From an uncultured Butyrivibrio sp. (lineage in GTDB: Bacteria; Bacillota; Clostridia; Lachnospirales; Lachnospiraceae), in contig CAMNOS010000012.1 in NCBI GenBank assembly GCA_946546925.1, forward strand, positions 1 through 36,791: a stretch of DNA of 36,791 nt. The letters run 5' to 3'. A program made the translations under genes and the position numbers. Within the stretch, counting starts at the first letter, position 1. Each line of letters starts with the position of its first letter. The notes below the pieces were generated by a model. The model saw only the letters and a list, made by a program, of their open reading frames with translations. It had not been told where the DNA came from and searched no databases. This document shows, in pieces, positions 23,373 to 32,609 of the stretch.

Positions 23373-23978
23373 TTAGCTGTGCCCCCTTTCTTCGCCTGTT
23401 ACTCCAATCTCAAAGCTGGCATCGGTTACGCGAGGAGTCAAGATAGATTCTGCACTTGACAGGTAAACGGGAGCCGCCCTGTAGAACAGGCTCATCTGAT
23501 AGGGCTTATTGATGGCCTGCCATACCCGCACCTTTTCCTCCAGACTTATCTTCGCCTGAGACAGTACTATCGGAGGTTCCTGCGTTTCCAGCCATGACTG
23601 GAGCTCATTGGGTGATATTGAACTGTTGTCGTTCACTATCTGCGCTATTTTTCCAATGATTTTCTGCATATCGGGATCCTTAAGGCCCATCTGGCCGGAT
23701 CCGTTTATAAAGACCATATAATAAAGAGAATACGGTCTTGGCGGTTTTGTTATCTGTGCCCTTCCCTTCTGAATATATCTGGGTGTGGTAACTTCCACAT
23801 CCTCCCTCATGTCGTAGAGGTACACCCCAACCAGATAGTCCACATCCTGGGAAAGAGGTGAGGAAATCTCGATATTATTGGGGGATGGGATAGGCTCAGG
23901 GCACATCTTGTCCCTCAGGGTTTTTACAATAAATTGGCTTACGTCTGAAATAATAGGATAATCAGCCATATCGACCAT
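23373..23978 (-). CDS. Pvc16/DUF4255-type tail terminator protein
   Basis: The product is 201 residues. It shows the N-terminal pattern of the Pvc16 family: an ADYPIISDVSQFIVKTLRDK helix, NNIEISSPLSQ, VDYLVGVYLYDMREDVE and PPRPYSLYYMVFI. In PVC and AFP the corresponding protein caps the distal end of the tail. The start is either ATG at 23978 or ATG at 23969; neither has a well-spaced ribosome binding site, and the second would begin directly with MADYP. It lies first in the structural part of the operon, 11 bases after the SG-linker membrane protein. Confidence 0.85.
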   Translation of the reverse strand: MVDMADYPIISDVSQFIVKTLRDKMCPEPIPSPNNIEISSPLSQDVDYLVGVYLYDMREDVEVTTPRYIQKGRAQITKPPRPYSLYYMVFINGSGQMGLKDPDMQKIIGKIAQIVNDNSSISPNELQSWLETQEPPIVLSQAKISLEEKVRVWQAINKPYQMSLFYRAAPVYLSSAESILTPRVTDASFEIGVTGEERGHS

Positions 23979-23989
23979 TACCTTTCTGT

Positions 23990-26827
23990 TTATTCCTTGA
24001 AATACTCCTGAAGCTCTTTTACATAATTATCAACTGCTGCCTGCTTGGCGGGAGGAAGACAGATCGCGTACTCTGTTCCGTATGCATATTCTGCGTCACA
24101 CCCGAAGTAGTTCAGCGAATCTTTTTCTGCCAGATATACAACTCCGCTGTATGCAACCTTCTCAGTGAGTGTTTCTCCCTCGGAGTCTGTGCTCTCTTTG
24201 TACATCACATCAGATCCCCGTTTGAATATATATACGAGCGACCCCCTTGTCATGGTAGCGGTTGCCTTGGAATCATCATAAAAATATCTGAAATCGGTGC
24301 AGTTGGATATGGTATTCATATCAACATACTCAGTTGCTTTATTGAGCGGATACTGCCCAAACAGGAACCTGTTGTTCTTGTCGCGCATCATGTTTATCGT
24401 CCGCTTTGTAAGGCTCTCAGCCGCTGAAACTCCCATTCTGGAGAGCTTTGAGAGTGTGGCTGCCGCAACTGCAAGTTCGTCCTCGCTCATCTCATCCAGG
24501 CTCTTTCCGAAAAGAGCTTCCAGCTGTGCAAGAAGTGCTGCCGAGTCAGGTCCCGTCTTCGATGCGTTCAGGGAATCCTGCGCGTTTTTGATACCTGCAA
24601 GGGTATCTGCTGACGCTCCGCTGGCTGCTGCCTTATCGGCCAGATCTTTGAGCTTATCCTCTTCTCCGAGTCCCGCAAGAGCATCTGCTATACCGGAAAG
24701 ATCCGCTCCCGCATCATCCGCCAGCTTTGACATAGCCTTGTCAAGAAGTGAGTCTGCCATCTTGCCCTGACCGGAACCTGATCCTGAGCCCGATCCGCTT
24801 CCGGATCCTGAGCCTGATCCTGATCCTGATCCTGAACCGTCTCCGGATCCGCTTCCCGAACCCGATCCGTCTCCCGATCCGTCGCCTCCGGCTCCGTTTC
24901 CGCCGGATTCTCTGTTGATATCATTGTCAACAGCTGCGATCAGCGCGTCATATTTTTTGGCGCCCGCAAGATCGTTGTTGTCGAGGCAGTTGTCTCTCTT
25001 TCCCTGAAGCTCTGCCTTTTTGGCAAGGAGCTCATCAAGCTTGCTGCGAAGCGACTCGTCAGAATCGATTATCTTCTGTGCCTCTTCTCTGAGCCATGCA
25101 AGATGTGCCTCAACCGAGGAGGTTGAGTAGGGTTTGAACTCATCATCCGGAATCTCCTTTAAGAGCTCTTCCGTTATGCTTATCCTCTGATTGACATATT
25201 CAAGAGCATTAGGAGCGGTGTCCCTCTGCCTCATTGCTTCTATCAGGAACTGGAGCATTGTCCTGTGCGTCTCTTCTGTGACCTTCTGTCCCTCAAGGGC
25301 CGTCTTCTTGGCTCCTTCCGAGGAAGCAGCCCGGTAGTCGCTTCCTGCACCGGCTGTTGCAGCGCTGCTGTATCTTCCGGCTGCCATAGAAAGAAGGCTT
25401 GTCTGAAGAAGTGAGAGCTCGCCGTCCTTGTCGCTTATGTTGTTCTCCTGGATATTGGTGGCGTGCTTCAAAAATGCTATAGGTCCGCCTACTGTTGCTC
25501 CTGATGTCTGCTCTATTATCTCTTTGCTGTAATCGTAGATAACATGAGCAAGAAGATCATCGGAATCTATGAGAGCTTTGGCTCTGTAGGTGTTGTAGCT
25601 GTCGTTACAGTTGCCCATTGATGTTCCGATGGCTTCTACAATAGCTGAGTCCTCGCTGAAAGGATACTCGCTTGGAGCATTGTCCGGAACATAATCATCG
25701 TTTTCACTGTTGGCTTCCTCAGCTCTTTGTCTCTTATCGACTTCATAATCTTCAAGAACTGTCCACCATCCGCTTGAAGAACCAAGTATACCGAGTCTCT
25801 TGAACATTTCACGGATGATCGGATCCATAACTGTAGGTGATGAACTGAAGTCGTGCTTATTGGCATCCTCGAGCTTTAAATTGTAATCGGGCTGGGAAGC
25901 CTTGTCCTTGTCCTCACTTGAATCCTTGAAGTTGCCGTAAGGCGTGTAGTAAGTGCCAGTTGCAAGTTCGTTGAGCTTGGAGAGAAGGTTGTTGTCGATC
26001 TCTGAGAGCCTCTCCATGATGAGAAGCCTTCTTGTGGCATCCACCTTGCTCATGAGGTCATATACAAGCTCTGCCTCCTCATCTGAACCTGCCGCCTTGA
26101 GCGCGATATAGGATTCATTGAGGGCTGCAAGCTGTTGGTCACACTTATCAGTCTGAGCATCACGAAGATCCAGTGAAAAGAAAGTCGAGAGCAGCTGATA
26201 ATAGTAAACATCGCTTCGAAGGTTGCCTGAGTCATTGGAATTCTTGTTGCTCAGAAAATCTTCCTGCGAGATCGTGGTCTTGGACTCCGACATGGTGTAC
26301 TGCGTTCTTATGGGGTCAAGCTCAGGCAGTGACGACAGATCATATGGATCGGGAACGTCAAAGGGATTCATTGAAGCAAGAGTCTTGGCATCCTTCATGA
26401 TTCCGTCGGATCCAATATAAAAAGTTACATAGAGAGGATTTATGGTATCTATACTCTCCGGATTACCTGCAGTTGAGATGCCCTGGATACCGTTGTCTAT
26501 TATCCCGGTCTCAAACCACTGCCCGTCGGATAATTCCGACTTGTAGTAGACATTGCTCTGGCCCGATTCTGAAGCAGAATCAACTGCCTTCTCATAGATA
26601 TCGTCTGTGAGGGCATCCTTGTGAACAATGTAGGTACCGATAAAGAGTACCGAGTCCTCAATCGTAGTCCTGGCGCTGAGCTGCTCATAGGTCACAGCCT
26701 TGTCCGGGTCAAATATGGCCCTGGTCACAACGCCTTTGCCAAACACAACTGAAAGGACTGCCGCCGCAAGAACAACAGCGATACCTCTTTTTATGAACTT
26801 TTCAGAAAAGAGCTTTGAAAGTTTCAT
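23990..26827 (-). CDS. Large membrane-anchored extracytoplasmic protein with Ser-Gly linker
   Basis: I do not recognise a family. The product is 945 residues. Residues 12-34 form one hydrophobic segment near the N-terminus (RGIAVVLAAAVLSVVFG), followed by a long, mostly helical region (residues about 200-640) with many Tyr, Asp and Ser. Residues 641-688 are a Gly-Ser-(Asp) linker. After it comes an Ala-rich helical part (690-800) and a beta-rich end (845-925: GSLVYIFKRGSDVMYKEST, GVVYLAEKDSLNYFGCDAEY) that weakly resembles the small copper-amine-oxidase-N-type domains seen in clostridial surface proteins. It starts next to the stop of the TolC-like gene (TAAATG). It probably extends outside the membrane as part of the envelope assembly of this operon. 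Confidence 0.78.
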   Translation of the reverse strand: MKLSKLFSEKFIKRGIAVVLAAAVLSVVFGKGVVTRAIFDPDKAVTYEQLSARTTIEDSVLFIGTYIVHKDALTDDIYEKAVDSASESGQSNVYYKSELSDGQWFETGIIDNGIQGISTAGNPESIDTINPLYVTFYIGSDGIMKDAKTLASMNPFDVPDPYDLSSLPELDPIRTQYTMSESKTTISQEDFLSNKNSNDSGNLRSDVYYYQLLSTFFSLDLRDAQTDKCDQQLAALNESYIALKAAGSDEEAELVYDLMSKVDATRRLLIMERLSEIDNNLLSKLNELATGTYYTPYGNFKDSSEDKDKASQPDYNLKLEDANKHDFSSSPTVMDPIIREMFKRLGILGSSSGWWTVLEDYEVDKRQRAEEANSENDDYVPDNAPSEYPFSEDSAIVEAIGTSMGNCNDSYNTYRAKALIDSDDLLAHVIYDYSKEIIEQTSGATVGGPIAFLKHATNIQENNISDKDGELSLLQTSLLSMAAGRYSSAATAGAGSDYRAASSEGAKKTALEGQKVTEETHRTMLQFLIEAMRQRDTAPNALEYVNQRISITEELLKEIPDDEFKPYSTSSVEAHLAWLREEAQKIIDSDESLRSKLDELLAKKAELQGKRDNCLDNNDLAGAKKYDALIAAVDNDINRESGGNGAGGDGSGDGSGSGSGSGDGSGSGSGSGSGSGSGSGSGSGSGQGKMADSLLDKAMSKLADDAGADLSGIADALAGLGEEDKLKDLADKAAASGASADTLAGIKNAQDSLNASKTGPDSAALLAQLEALFGKSLDEMSEDELAVAAATLSKLSRMGVSAAESLTKRTINMMRDKNNRFLFGQYPLNKATEYVDMNTISNCTDFRYFYDDSKATATMTRGSLVYIFKRGSDVMYKESTDSEGETLTEKVAYSGVVYLAEKDSLNYFGCDAEYAYGTEYAICLPPAKQAAVDNYVKELQEYFKE
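24764..24907 (-). repeat. In-frame Ser-Gly hexamer repeat region (GATC-rich)
   Basis: The codons for residues 641-688 are a run of GGA/GGC TCA/TCC/AGC pairs. On the + strand the region shows many repeats of a six-base unit such as gatcct, and about ten GATC sites fall within roughly 120 bases. Length changes by slippage would stay in frame and would alter only the linker. Confidence 0.8.
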
Positions 26828-28912
26828 TTAGTAATCTTCCTTTCGGAGTACTGCTGAGTTTGCAGAATCAAATCTTGCAGTTTCCACAAGTGCCTCTGAG
26901 TCGTCATAGAACTCGACAGTCAGATCGTCTAGCGACTGGTTCAGAAGTTCCACATATTTAAGAGGCTTGTCTATATCGGTAAACTCATCTTTTCCAAGAG
27001 TCTTACCCTCTTCATTCTTGACCTTATACTTTGTCACGGTTGCTGCCTCTGTGTTCATTGTAAAGGTCAGTTCCACAAGGCCTGTTGTCATATTTCTCTC
27101 TATGAGGAAGGTTCCGATCTGTCCCGGCAGGTCTCTCTTTATCTCATAGCCGCTTCTTACGATCAGAGGTCCGGATTCTACAGTCGGGTCGATGGCCACG
27201 TCGTCAACGAATTCGTCGCCGTTATAGAGCCTTATGATCGCCTCCGACACCATATCAAATGACAGAGCCAGGTGCCGCAGCTTCTTATCACTCCTGGTCC
27301 TTGTTCCAACCTGTACGTTGTTCACCCACAACTCATAATCGGTAAGATCAATCTCAAAATCGTCCGGAATATGAAGTGTAAGTTCAAACTCAGTGCCCTG
27401 GACTATGGATTCCAGTGTATAGTAGGCTCCGTCAGCAGTGTTCTCTTCGATGTAGCTCTCGCCCACAACGGCCGTGTGCATATCTGCATCAGTACCGGAA
27501 AGAAGTGCACTTATTCCGCCGCAGGTCAGCCTGTCGAAGGAATTGAGTGTGGTAGTGTAGAGCTTCATGGCATCCAGCATACTGTTCTGAAGTTCCTCGT
27601 AGCTGTCCATCTGTGAGTCGTACTCCTCAAAGGTAAGCTCGCCCTTCCTGTTGAGAAGTGATGCCTTTCTGAGATCCTCCTGTGCATCATCCACATCTTT
27701 TATATACTGTTTATACGAATTACGGACGGAAATGTAATTGTTAAATGTATCCGTAACGCTCTGATCAAGCTCCTCTTTGGCTGCTATCTTGTCATTGAGT
27801 GCCTGTGCGTAGTCTAAAACGTTCTGCTGCAGGACTGTGGGGTCGTCCTCAATGTATCTGGTTCCGTCGAGATCTCCCTTGAACCAGATCTTCGGGAGCT
27901 TCAAAAACCAGAATATCTTTTTCTTGCCCTTCCAGTGGCTGTCAATCTGAGTGAGGAAATCCTTGTAATCCTTGCTGAAAGCCTTCTTGTTGACCGGGCT
28001 TCCGTTGAGAGCTGCGCTGACATAGGAGGAGATCATTCCGTACTCACTTCCGTAGTGCTGCTTCATGAGACCCGAGTTGGTGGTGAGCTCAGACCTTGAA
28101 GTAAACTCAGTGATGCAGGCCTCATAGTATGTCTGATCTCTGTCACTTGTATACTTCATAAGTCCGTCAAGATGCGATCTCTCAAGAGTTGCCTCTACAA
28201 AGGGCTTCTCAAAAGTGTACTGGGTAGTAACGTCAAAACCCACCATGCCTGACATCTTCTTAAGGTCAGCTTCAAGGCTCCTTCTGTCAGTGGCAATCTT
28301 GTTGGTAAGGGTGGTTACCTTCTTCTCAAGCTTGTCCACATCGCTCTTGTTGGCGGTTCCAAGCCTTAGCCTTGCCTCATTCTTGGCAAGTCCTTCCTGT
28401 GTGGCTTCAAGGCGGCTCTCATTAAAAGCAATTGTCTCCTGAAGTACCACTATATCGCAGTAGAGGTTATTGACCTTTTCATTGATTGCAAAGATCATGT
28501 CGGCGTACTTGTGCTCGGCAACATTTATCTCATACTGCTTGGCTATCGGCTTGAATTTAAATTCTGAAGCCTCTGCAAGATTAGGTTCCTGAGGGAACTT
28601 GAAACTAAGAAGCGGTGACCATCTGAACTGCTTCATGCTGGTCTCCTTGAGCTTAACGGCCTTGACCGCACTCTCGTAGGAGGCCTTCTTGCTCTCAACC
28701 GAGATCTCTGCACTCTCATACTCAGTGGAGTTCTGCACCGCAAGCGCCCTTGCTGCTGCAAGCGTAAGCTTCTGCGGCATCGGTGGCGCAGCCAGAGCTT
28801 CTATAGAAAAAACAGAACCTGACATGACCGACATTGCACATACGGCCGCCATTATGCCGGCAAAGAGGCGCTTACCCATATTCGGTTTGCAAAAAGAATC
28901 AAGCACTCTCAT
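26828..28912 (-). CDS. Exported TolC/outer-membrane-efflux-like coiled-coil protein
   Basis: The product is 694 residues from the ATG at 28912. GGAG directly abuts this ATG; a GTG at 28906 would have better spacing (six bases), so the true start may be there. A signal-peptide-like N-terminus runs to about residue 42 (GKRLFAGIMAAVCAMSVMSG ... EALAA). Two TolC-type helical halves follow: LTLAAARALAVQNSTEYESA at about 49 onwards with GTANKSDVDKLEKKVTTLTN at about 185, and a second half around 370-470 (LLNRKGELTFEEYDSQMDSY). The last 200 residues are beta-rich and unlike TolC. In a Gram-positive cell it cannot be a classical outer-membrane channel; it may be a coiled-coil scaffold reaching across the wall. 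The gene overlaps the MORN gene end. Confidence 0.8.
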   Translation of the reverse strand: MRVLDSFCKPNMGKRLFAGIMAAVCAMSVMSGSVFSIEALAAPPMPQKLTLAAARALAVQNSTEYESAEISVESKKASYESAVKAVKLKETSMKQFRWSPLLSFKFPQEPNLAEASEFKFKPIAKQYEINVAEHKYADMIFAINEKVNNLYCDIVVLQETIAFNESRLEATQEGLAKNEARLRLGTANKSDVDKLEKKVTTLTNKIATDRRSLEADLKKMSGMVGFDVTTQYTFEKPFVEATLERSHLDGLMKYTSDRDQTYYEACITEFTSRSELTTNSGLMKQHYGSEYGMISSYVSAALNGSPVNKKAFSKDYKDFLTQIDSHWKGKKKIFWFLKLPKIWFKGDLDGTRYIEDDPTVLQQNVLDYAQALNDKIAAKEELDQSVTDTFNNYISVRNSYKQYIKDVDDAQEDLRKASLLNRKGELTFEEYDSQMDSYEELQNSMLDAMKLYTTTLNSFDRLTCGGISALLSGTDADMHTAVVGESYIEENTADGAYYTLESIVQGTEFELTLHIPDDFEIDLTDYELWVNNVQVGTRTRSDKKLRHLALSFDMVSEAIIRLYNGDEFVDDVAIDPTVESGPLIVRSGYEIKRDLPGQIGTFLIERNMTTGLVELTFTMNTEAATVTKYKVKNEEGKTLGKDEFTDIDKPLKYVELLNQSLDDLTVEFYDDSEALVETARFDSANSAVLRKEDY

Positions 28913-30137
28913 CTCCTGCACCTGTCAGATAATAAAATTCAAAGTTATCGCTCTTTTCCCTGCAGACAAAGTTGTACATCACATCGCCTCTTCTGTAGGA
29001 ATAGATATAAACAACATAATCTCTGTCAAAGCTGTTGACCTCGGCCACATCAGAAAACTCCTGATTAAGATCCATCTCAACCCTGTCAAGATATGTGGTC
29101 TTTGTACTCTTTATCGTATTGATAGCTATGGCCTCGGGGAGGATTACGTTGGAGTTGCCCTCGTAGCAAGGTTCCCCCAGAACCTCCGTGATCTCTGATA
29201 CCGTATCAAGGAGCTCGCCGCCTATATTACATTCATCAGAGAGAACGTATACGCTGTCCACTGTCTCCTCGTCGTCAAGAGCCTCCTGATCACTTACCGC
29301 GTGATAAATGGCATTTATGCCGTCCATGTAGGCAACCGACTCGGTCTCTGTGGTAAACAGATCCCTGTGTCCCTTGTAGCACTCAGAAACCTGAGACACG
29401 CTCTTACCTAAAAGCTCGGAGTAAACGATGTACCCCATCGCAAATGAACCGGTGTAGATCTCATTTTCGCCTGTGTCATACAAAGTTCCAAGGCCATGGA
29501 AAACTCCCCTTGAGAAAGCCCCCGAATAAGCTCTGCTGCCGTCCTGTCTGTACAGGGTTCCGTCTCCCTCAAAAAGATTCTCGTGGAAGTTTCCTTTGTA
29601 CTTGGGATTGCCATCCTCATAATTGAGATTGCCAAGCCCCTCATACTTGTTCTGGTCGAAGGTTCCGGTGTAGACTACATTTCCCTCCTTGTTGTAGAGG
29701 GTGCCATCACCTGTAACATACCCGTTTTCAACATTCCCGTCGTAGGCGACATAGCCGCTCTTGCCCGTGATCTTCACGTGCCCCTTGGCGGTTCTTAACC
29801 TGAATGCATTGTATTTGTAGGTCCTTATGCCGTCTTCCGAGAAATTTCTGAACAGACTGGTCTCAGTTGTTATGTACCAGATGCTCACAACGCCCACTAT
29901 GATAACAAGGGCATAGAGAAGACGCTTTGAAAACATCCATCTTCCGATGGTATAGTAGTCGTCTTTATTCCTCGGCTTGACACCCAGAAGACTTGCAAAG
30001 AAATCACGTATCCTTGCAACGATCTTGGTCCTAATGAAGTTCCAGTTTGTATAAAGCTTAAACTTGGTAACAAGTCCGGTCATCCTGGACTTGATGGTCT
30101 GGATCAGAATACCAAGCAGGCCGTTACCACCACCCAT
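28899..30137 (-). CDS. Membrane protein with MORN repeats
   Basis: The product is 412 residues. One hydrophobic segment lies at about 72-91 (LLYALVIIVGVVSIWYITTE). After it, residues about 125-235 contain at least four MORN repeats (YDGNVENGYVTGDGTLYNKE, YTGTFDQNKYEGLGNLNYED, YKGNFHENLFEGDGTLYRQD, YSGAFSRGVFHGLGTLYD). The C-terminal 160 residues have a mixed fold with VLPEAIAINTIKS-like strands. MORN repeats in bacteria typically act as structural beta-strand scaffolds and may contact membrane or wall. The N-terminal 70 residues are basic and cytoplasmic. It lies between the pseudo-cyclase and TolC-like genes and is translated with them; it probably belongs to one envelope complex. Confidence 0.88.
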   Translation of the reverse strand: MGGGNGLLGILIQTIKSRMTGLVTKFKLYTNWNFIRTKIVARIRDFFASLLGVKPRNKDDYYTIGRWMFSKRLLYALVIIVGVVSIWYITTETSLFRNFSEDGIRTYKYNAFRLRTAKGHVKITGKSGYVAYDGNVENGYVTGDGTLYNKEGNVVYTGTFDQNKYEGLGNLNYEDGNPKYKGNFHENLFEGDGTLYRQDGSRAYSGAFSRGVFHGLGTLYDTGENEIYTGSFAMGYIVYSELLGKSVSQVSECYKGHRDLFTTETESVAYMDGINAIYHAVSDQEALDDEETVDSVYVLSDECNIGGELLDTVSEITEVLGEPCYEGNSNVILPEAIAINTIKSTKTTYLDRVEMDLNQEFSDVAEVNSFDRDYVVYIYSYRRGDVMYNFVCREKSDNFEFYYLTGAGDESA

Positions 30138-30150
30138 TTATAAGCCCCCT

Positions 30151-32595
30151 TCATCCAAAGTTGATGATCTTGTGCGCATCACCCTCAGCACTCTCATTGA
30201 GATATCTGTCACTTTCAAACACGTAGAACTTAATGAGAGTATCGTCCGGAGTTTCTTTTAAAAGCTCTGAGAACTTGGTTCTGGCTATGTAGAAGTCCTT
30301 CTCATAGAAGAGGCGAAGTGCCTCCTCATATCTTGCAAGTGTGGAGATCCTGTCAGCCCTCACCTTGGCGGGATGGGCATCGAGTACCTCATAGAGTCTT
30401 ACCATGTTGCCGTCTGAATCTCTTCCCGCATAGCCCATTAAACGAAGCGGAAGCTGTATGTTCTCCCTGTCCCTTACCGTGTCGGTTATCACAAGTCCAA
30501 GCCTGTGCTCGGTGATGAAGCTGCTTATCCTGTAGATAAGCCCCTGGTTGTCTGAATGCATATAGGTCGTCGATTCCTCATCGCTGCCTATAACCCCGAA
30601 CTTCATCCTGTCATAAAACAGTACTGTCGAGAAATTCTCCTGATCTCCGTTCTTGACCAGATTATTGAACAGCTCGATGAAAAATCTGGTACTGCCCTTC
30701 TCGGTCTGGGTAAAGAGAAGCTGAAGTCCAGACATGTCTGAGGCCTTGCCTATTACAATTGCCTCGTGTTCCTTCTGGAACTTGCCGATGGCACCGACGA
30801 TGCTGTCCACCTTCTTCTGTCTTCTTCCGCCTCTTACATCGATTCCGATCATTCCTATGGTTCCGGAAATAGCTGCGCTGTCCCCGTTTACCACTTCCAT
30901 GATGGACTTCTTTCCAAGTACTTTTTCTACGTTCTTGGGTGCAAATCTGTAATATGCTTCCAGAATCCTTACCTTGGTATATTCAATCTCATCAATCCTC
31001 TTGTTGATCTCAACAACCGAATCCCACATATCCTTGACATCACGTCCAATGGTCAAGGGTCTGTCCGGAAGCTTGGTCCCAAGCGCTGCGGCTGAAAGAG
31101 CTCCCTCAAGCGCCGTAAGATCCCTCATGTGGAGCCACCAGATAAGCACAACCAGTGCGCTGGCAGTGGCAAAGATTAAAAGGAACGATATGAATACTGC
31201 CTTGTTGTCAACAAATACCGAAGCGTCCGTGGAGGTGTCATTTATAATACCCACGAGAGCATAGTCCGGTGAAAAGTTCTGTGTCGCAACTCCGATAGCC
31301 CTGTAGTCCTGGCCCTCACATACAAAGTCAACAGCTCCGAACCTCTCGCCAACTGTCAGGGCCCTTGTAAGTGAAGACATATCCAGTCCGTAGATCTCTT
31401 CGATCCTCTGAAGATTTCTTCCGCTGGCACTTGCATATACTACCGAATCTCTAAGTCTATATACGAATACATCATAGAAAATGTCAGCATTTCCTTCTCT
31501 TTTAATAAACTCAGAGATATTCTCCCTGATCACCTTGTATCTCTCAGAATCGTAAAAAGAGCTGTCGGAAAAATTGCTGTTTTCATCAATTCCAGCCGCA
31601 TCAGAAAGAGCCACAAGAGATGATGCCGCAAATCTTGAGTGCTCTACCTCTCTTGCATTGGAATAGCCCCTGGCAACAGCGTAGGTGCCGATTCCAACGA
31701 TCATAAACAGCACCACTTCAGCCAGCAGGATGTAGTAGAAAGTCCTGTTCCTGTTCTCAAATGTTCTGATAAGCAGATTAAGGATCACTGCCCAGATGAT
31801 GAGCGCCGCAACATACCAGATAATATAGGTTGAGTACAGTGTAAAGAGCTGTCCGATGCTCAGCTTCATATTAGACACGGCACTGGCGATATAAGAGTCG
31901 ATCTCGAATACACCCTGAGGAACATCACTGTCTGTCCTTACATAAAGATCTCCGTTTCTGTAAACAGCATCTGCAAAAAAGCGTCCGCTGCTGCTTCTCT
32001 TGGATCTTAATGACTCAACCTTGATGTCATCATTTACAACTTCCTTGGGATCGCGCAGCTGCGATGCATCAATTCCGTAGACCTTAACATATGAGCCGTC
32101 GCTGCTTAATGTGGTGACAAAGAGTCCGCTTCCTTCTGCAGAAAATCCGCATACAACCTCATCATCATCAATAGCGAACCTTGGAGTTTTGGTCTGAAGA
32201 TCAAGCTTCTTATCAAGGCACACCAGTGTGTATGTTGGTGTGCTGCTAAGAGCATCATCATCTCCCTCATCGGGTGTCTCCAGAAAGCCGGAAAGGACAG
32301 CATACACGTTGCCGTCATAGACTGAAACTCCAAGAACCCTTGTGTCACCCAGGCTCTTTGAAAGGAACAGATTAGACACCCTGCCTTTTCCGTTCATCTT
32401 AAAGATCACACCGCTTCCCTTGATGTTCTGAGCATAATAGATGTCGCTTCCGCTTGATGCGTAGTCAGAAAAAGCGGTGTACTCAACACTTATCGATACT
32501 CTGCTCATCACATAGGAAAAGATAAAAAGTGAAAGAGTAAAGCTGATTATATAAAGGACAATTATTATTCTGTTTCGGAAGCTCGTTGATGCCAT
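30151..32595 (-). CDS. Four-TM sensor with degenerate class III cyclase domain and TPR-like tail
   Basis: The product is 814 residues. A TM segment at about 9-30 is followed by an extracellular beta-propeller-like part (about 45-235, repeated YDGN/VYAV/RNGDLYVR-type strands), TMs at about 257-277 and 285-308, a second outer domain (about 310-460), a fourth TM at about 465-487 and a HAMP-like linker. Residues 548-740 match the adenylate-cyclase class III outline (YYRFAPKNVEKVLGKKS, GMIGIDVRGG, GVIGSDEES, GLIYRISSFITEHRLGLVIT, RLMGYAGRD, VRLYEVLDA), but the second metal Asp (GD motif) and the catalytic Asn in the VNxAxRLE motif are replaced, so it is probably a pseudo-cyclase. A TPR-like helix pair follows (YEEALRLFYEKDFYIARTKF). 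It may sense and signal to the machine. Confidence 0.85.
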   Translation of the reverse strand: MASTSFRNRIIIVLYIISFTLSLFIFSYVMSRVSISVEYTAFSDYASSGSDIYYAQNIKGSGVIFKMNGKGRVSNLFLSKSLGDTRVLGVSVYDGNVYAVLSGFLETPDEGDDDALSSTPTYTLVCLDKKLDLQTKTPRFAIDDDEVVCGFSAEGSGLFVTTLSSDGSYVKVYGIDASQLRDPKEVVNDDIKVESLRSKRSSSGRFFADAVYRNGDLYVRTDSDVPQGVFEIDSYIASAVSNMKLSIGQLFTLYSTYIIWYVAALIIWAVILNLLIRTFENRNRTFYYILLAEVVLFMIVGIGTYAVARGYSNAREVEHSRFAASSLVALSDAAGIDENSNFSDSSFYDSERYKVIRENISEFIKREGNADIFYDVFVYRLRDSVVYASASGRNLQRIEEIYGLDMSSLTRALTVGERFGAVDFVCEGQDYRAIGVATQNFSPDYALVGIINDTSTDASVFVDNKAVFISFLLIFATASALVVLIWWLHMRDLTALEGALSAAALGTKLPDRPLTIGRDVKDMWDSVVEINKRIDEIEYTKVRILEAYYRFAPKNVEKVLGKKSIMEVVNGDSAAISGTIGMIGIDVRGGRRQKKVDSIVGAIGKFQKEHEAIVIGKASDMSGLQLLFTQTEKGSTRFFIELFNNLVKNGDQENFSTVLFYDRMKFGVIGSDEESTTYMHSDNQGLIYRISSFITEHRLGLVITDTVRDRENIQLPLRLMGYAGRDSDGNMVRLYEVLDAHPAKVRADRISTLARYEEALRLFYEKDFYIARTKFSELLKETPDDTLIKFYVFESDRYLNESAEGDAHKIINFG

Positions 32596-32609
32596 CTGCA
32601 GTTTCTCCC

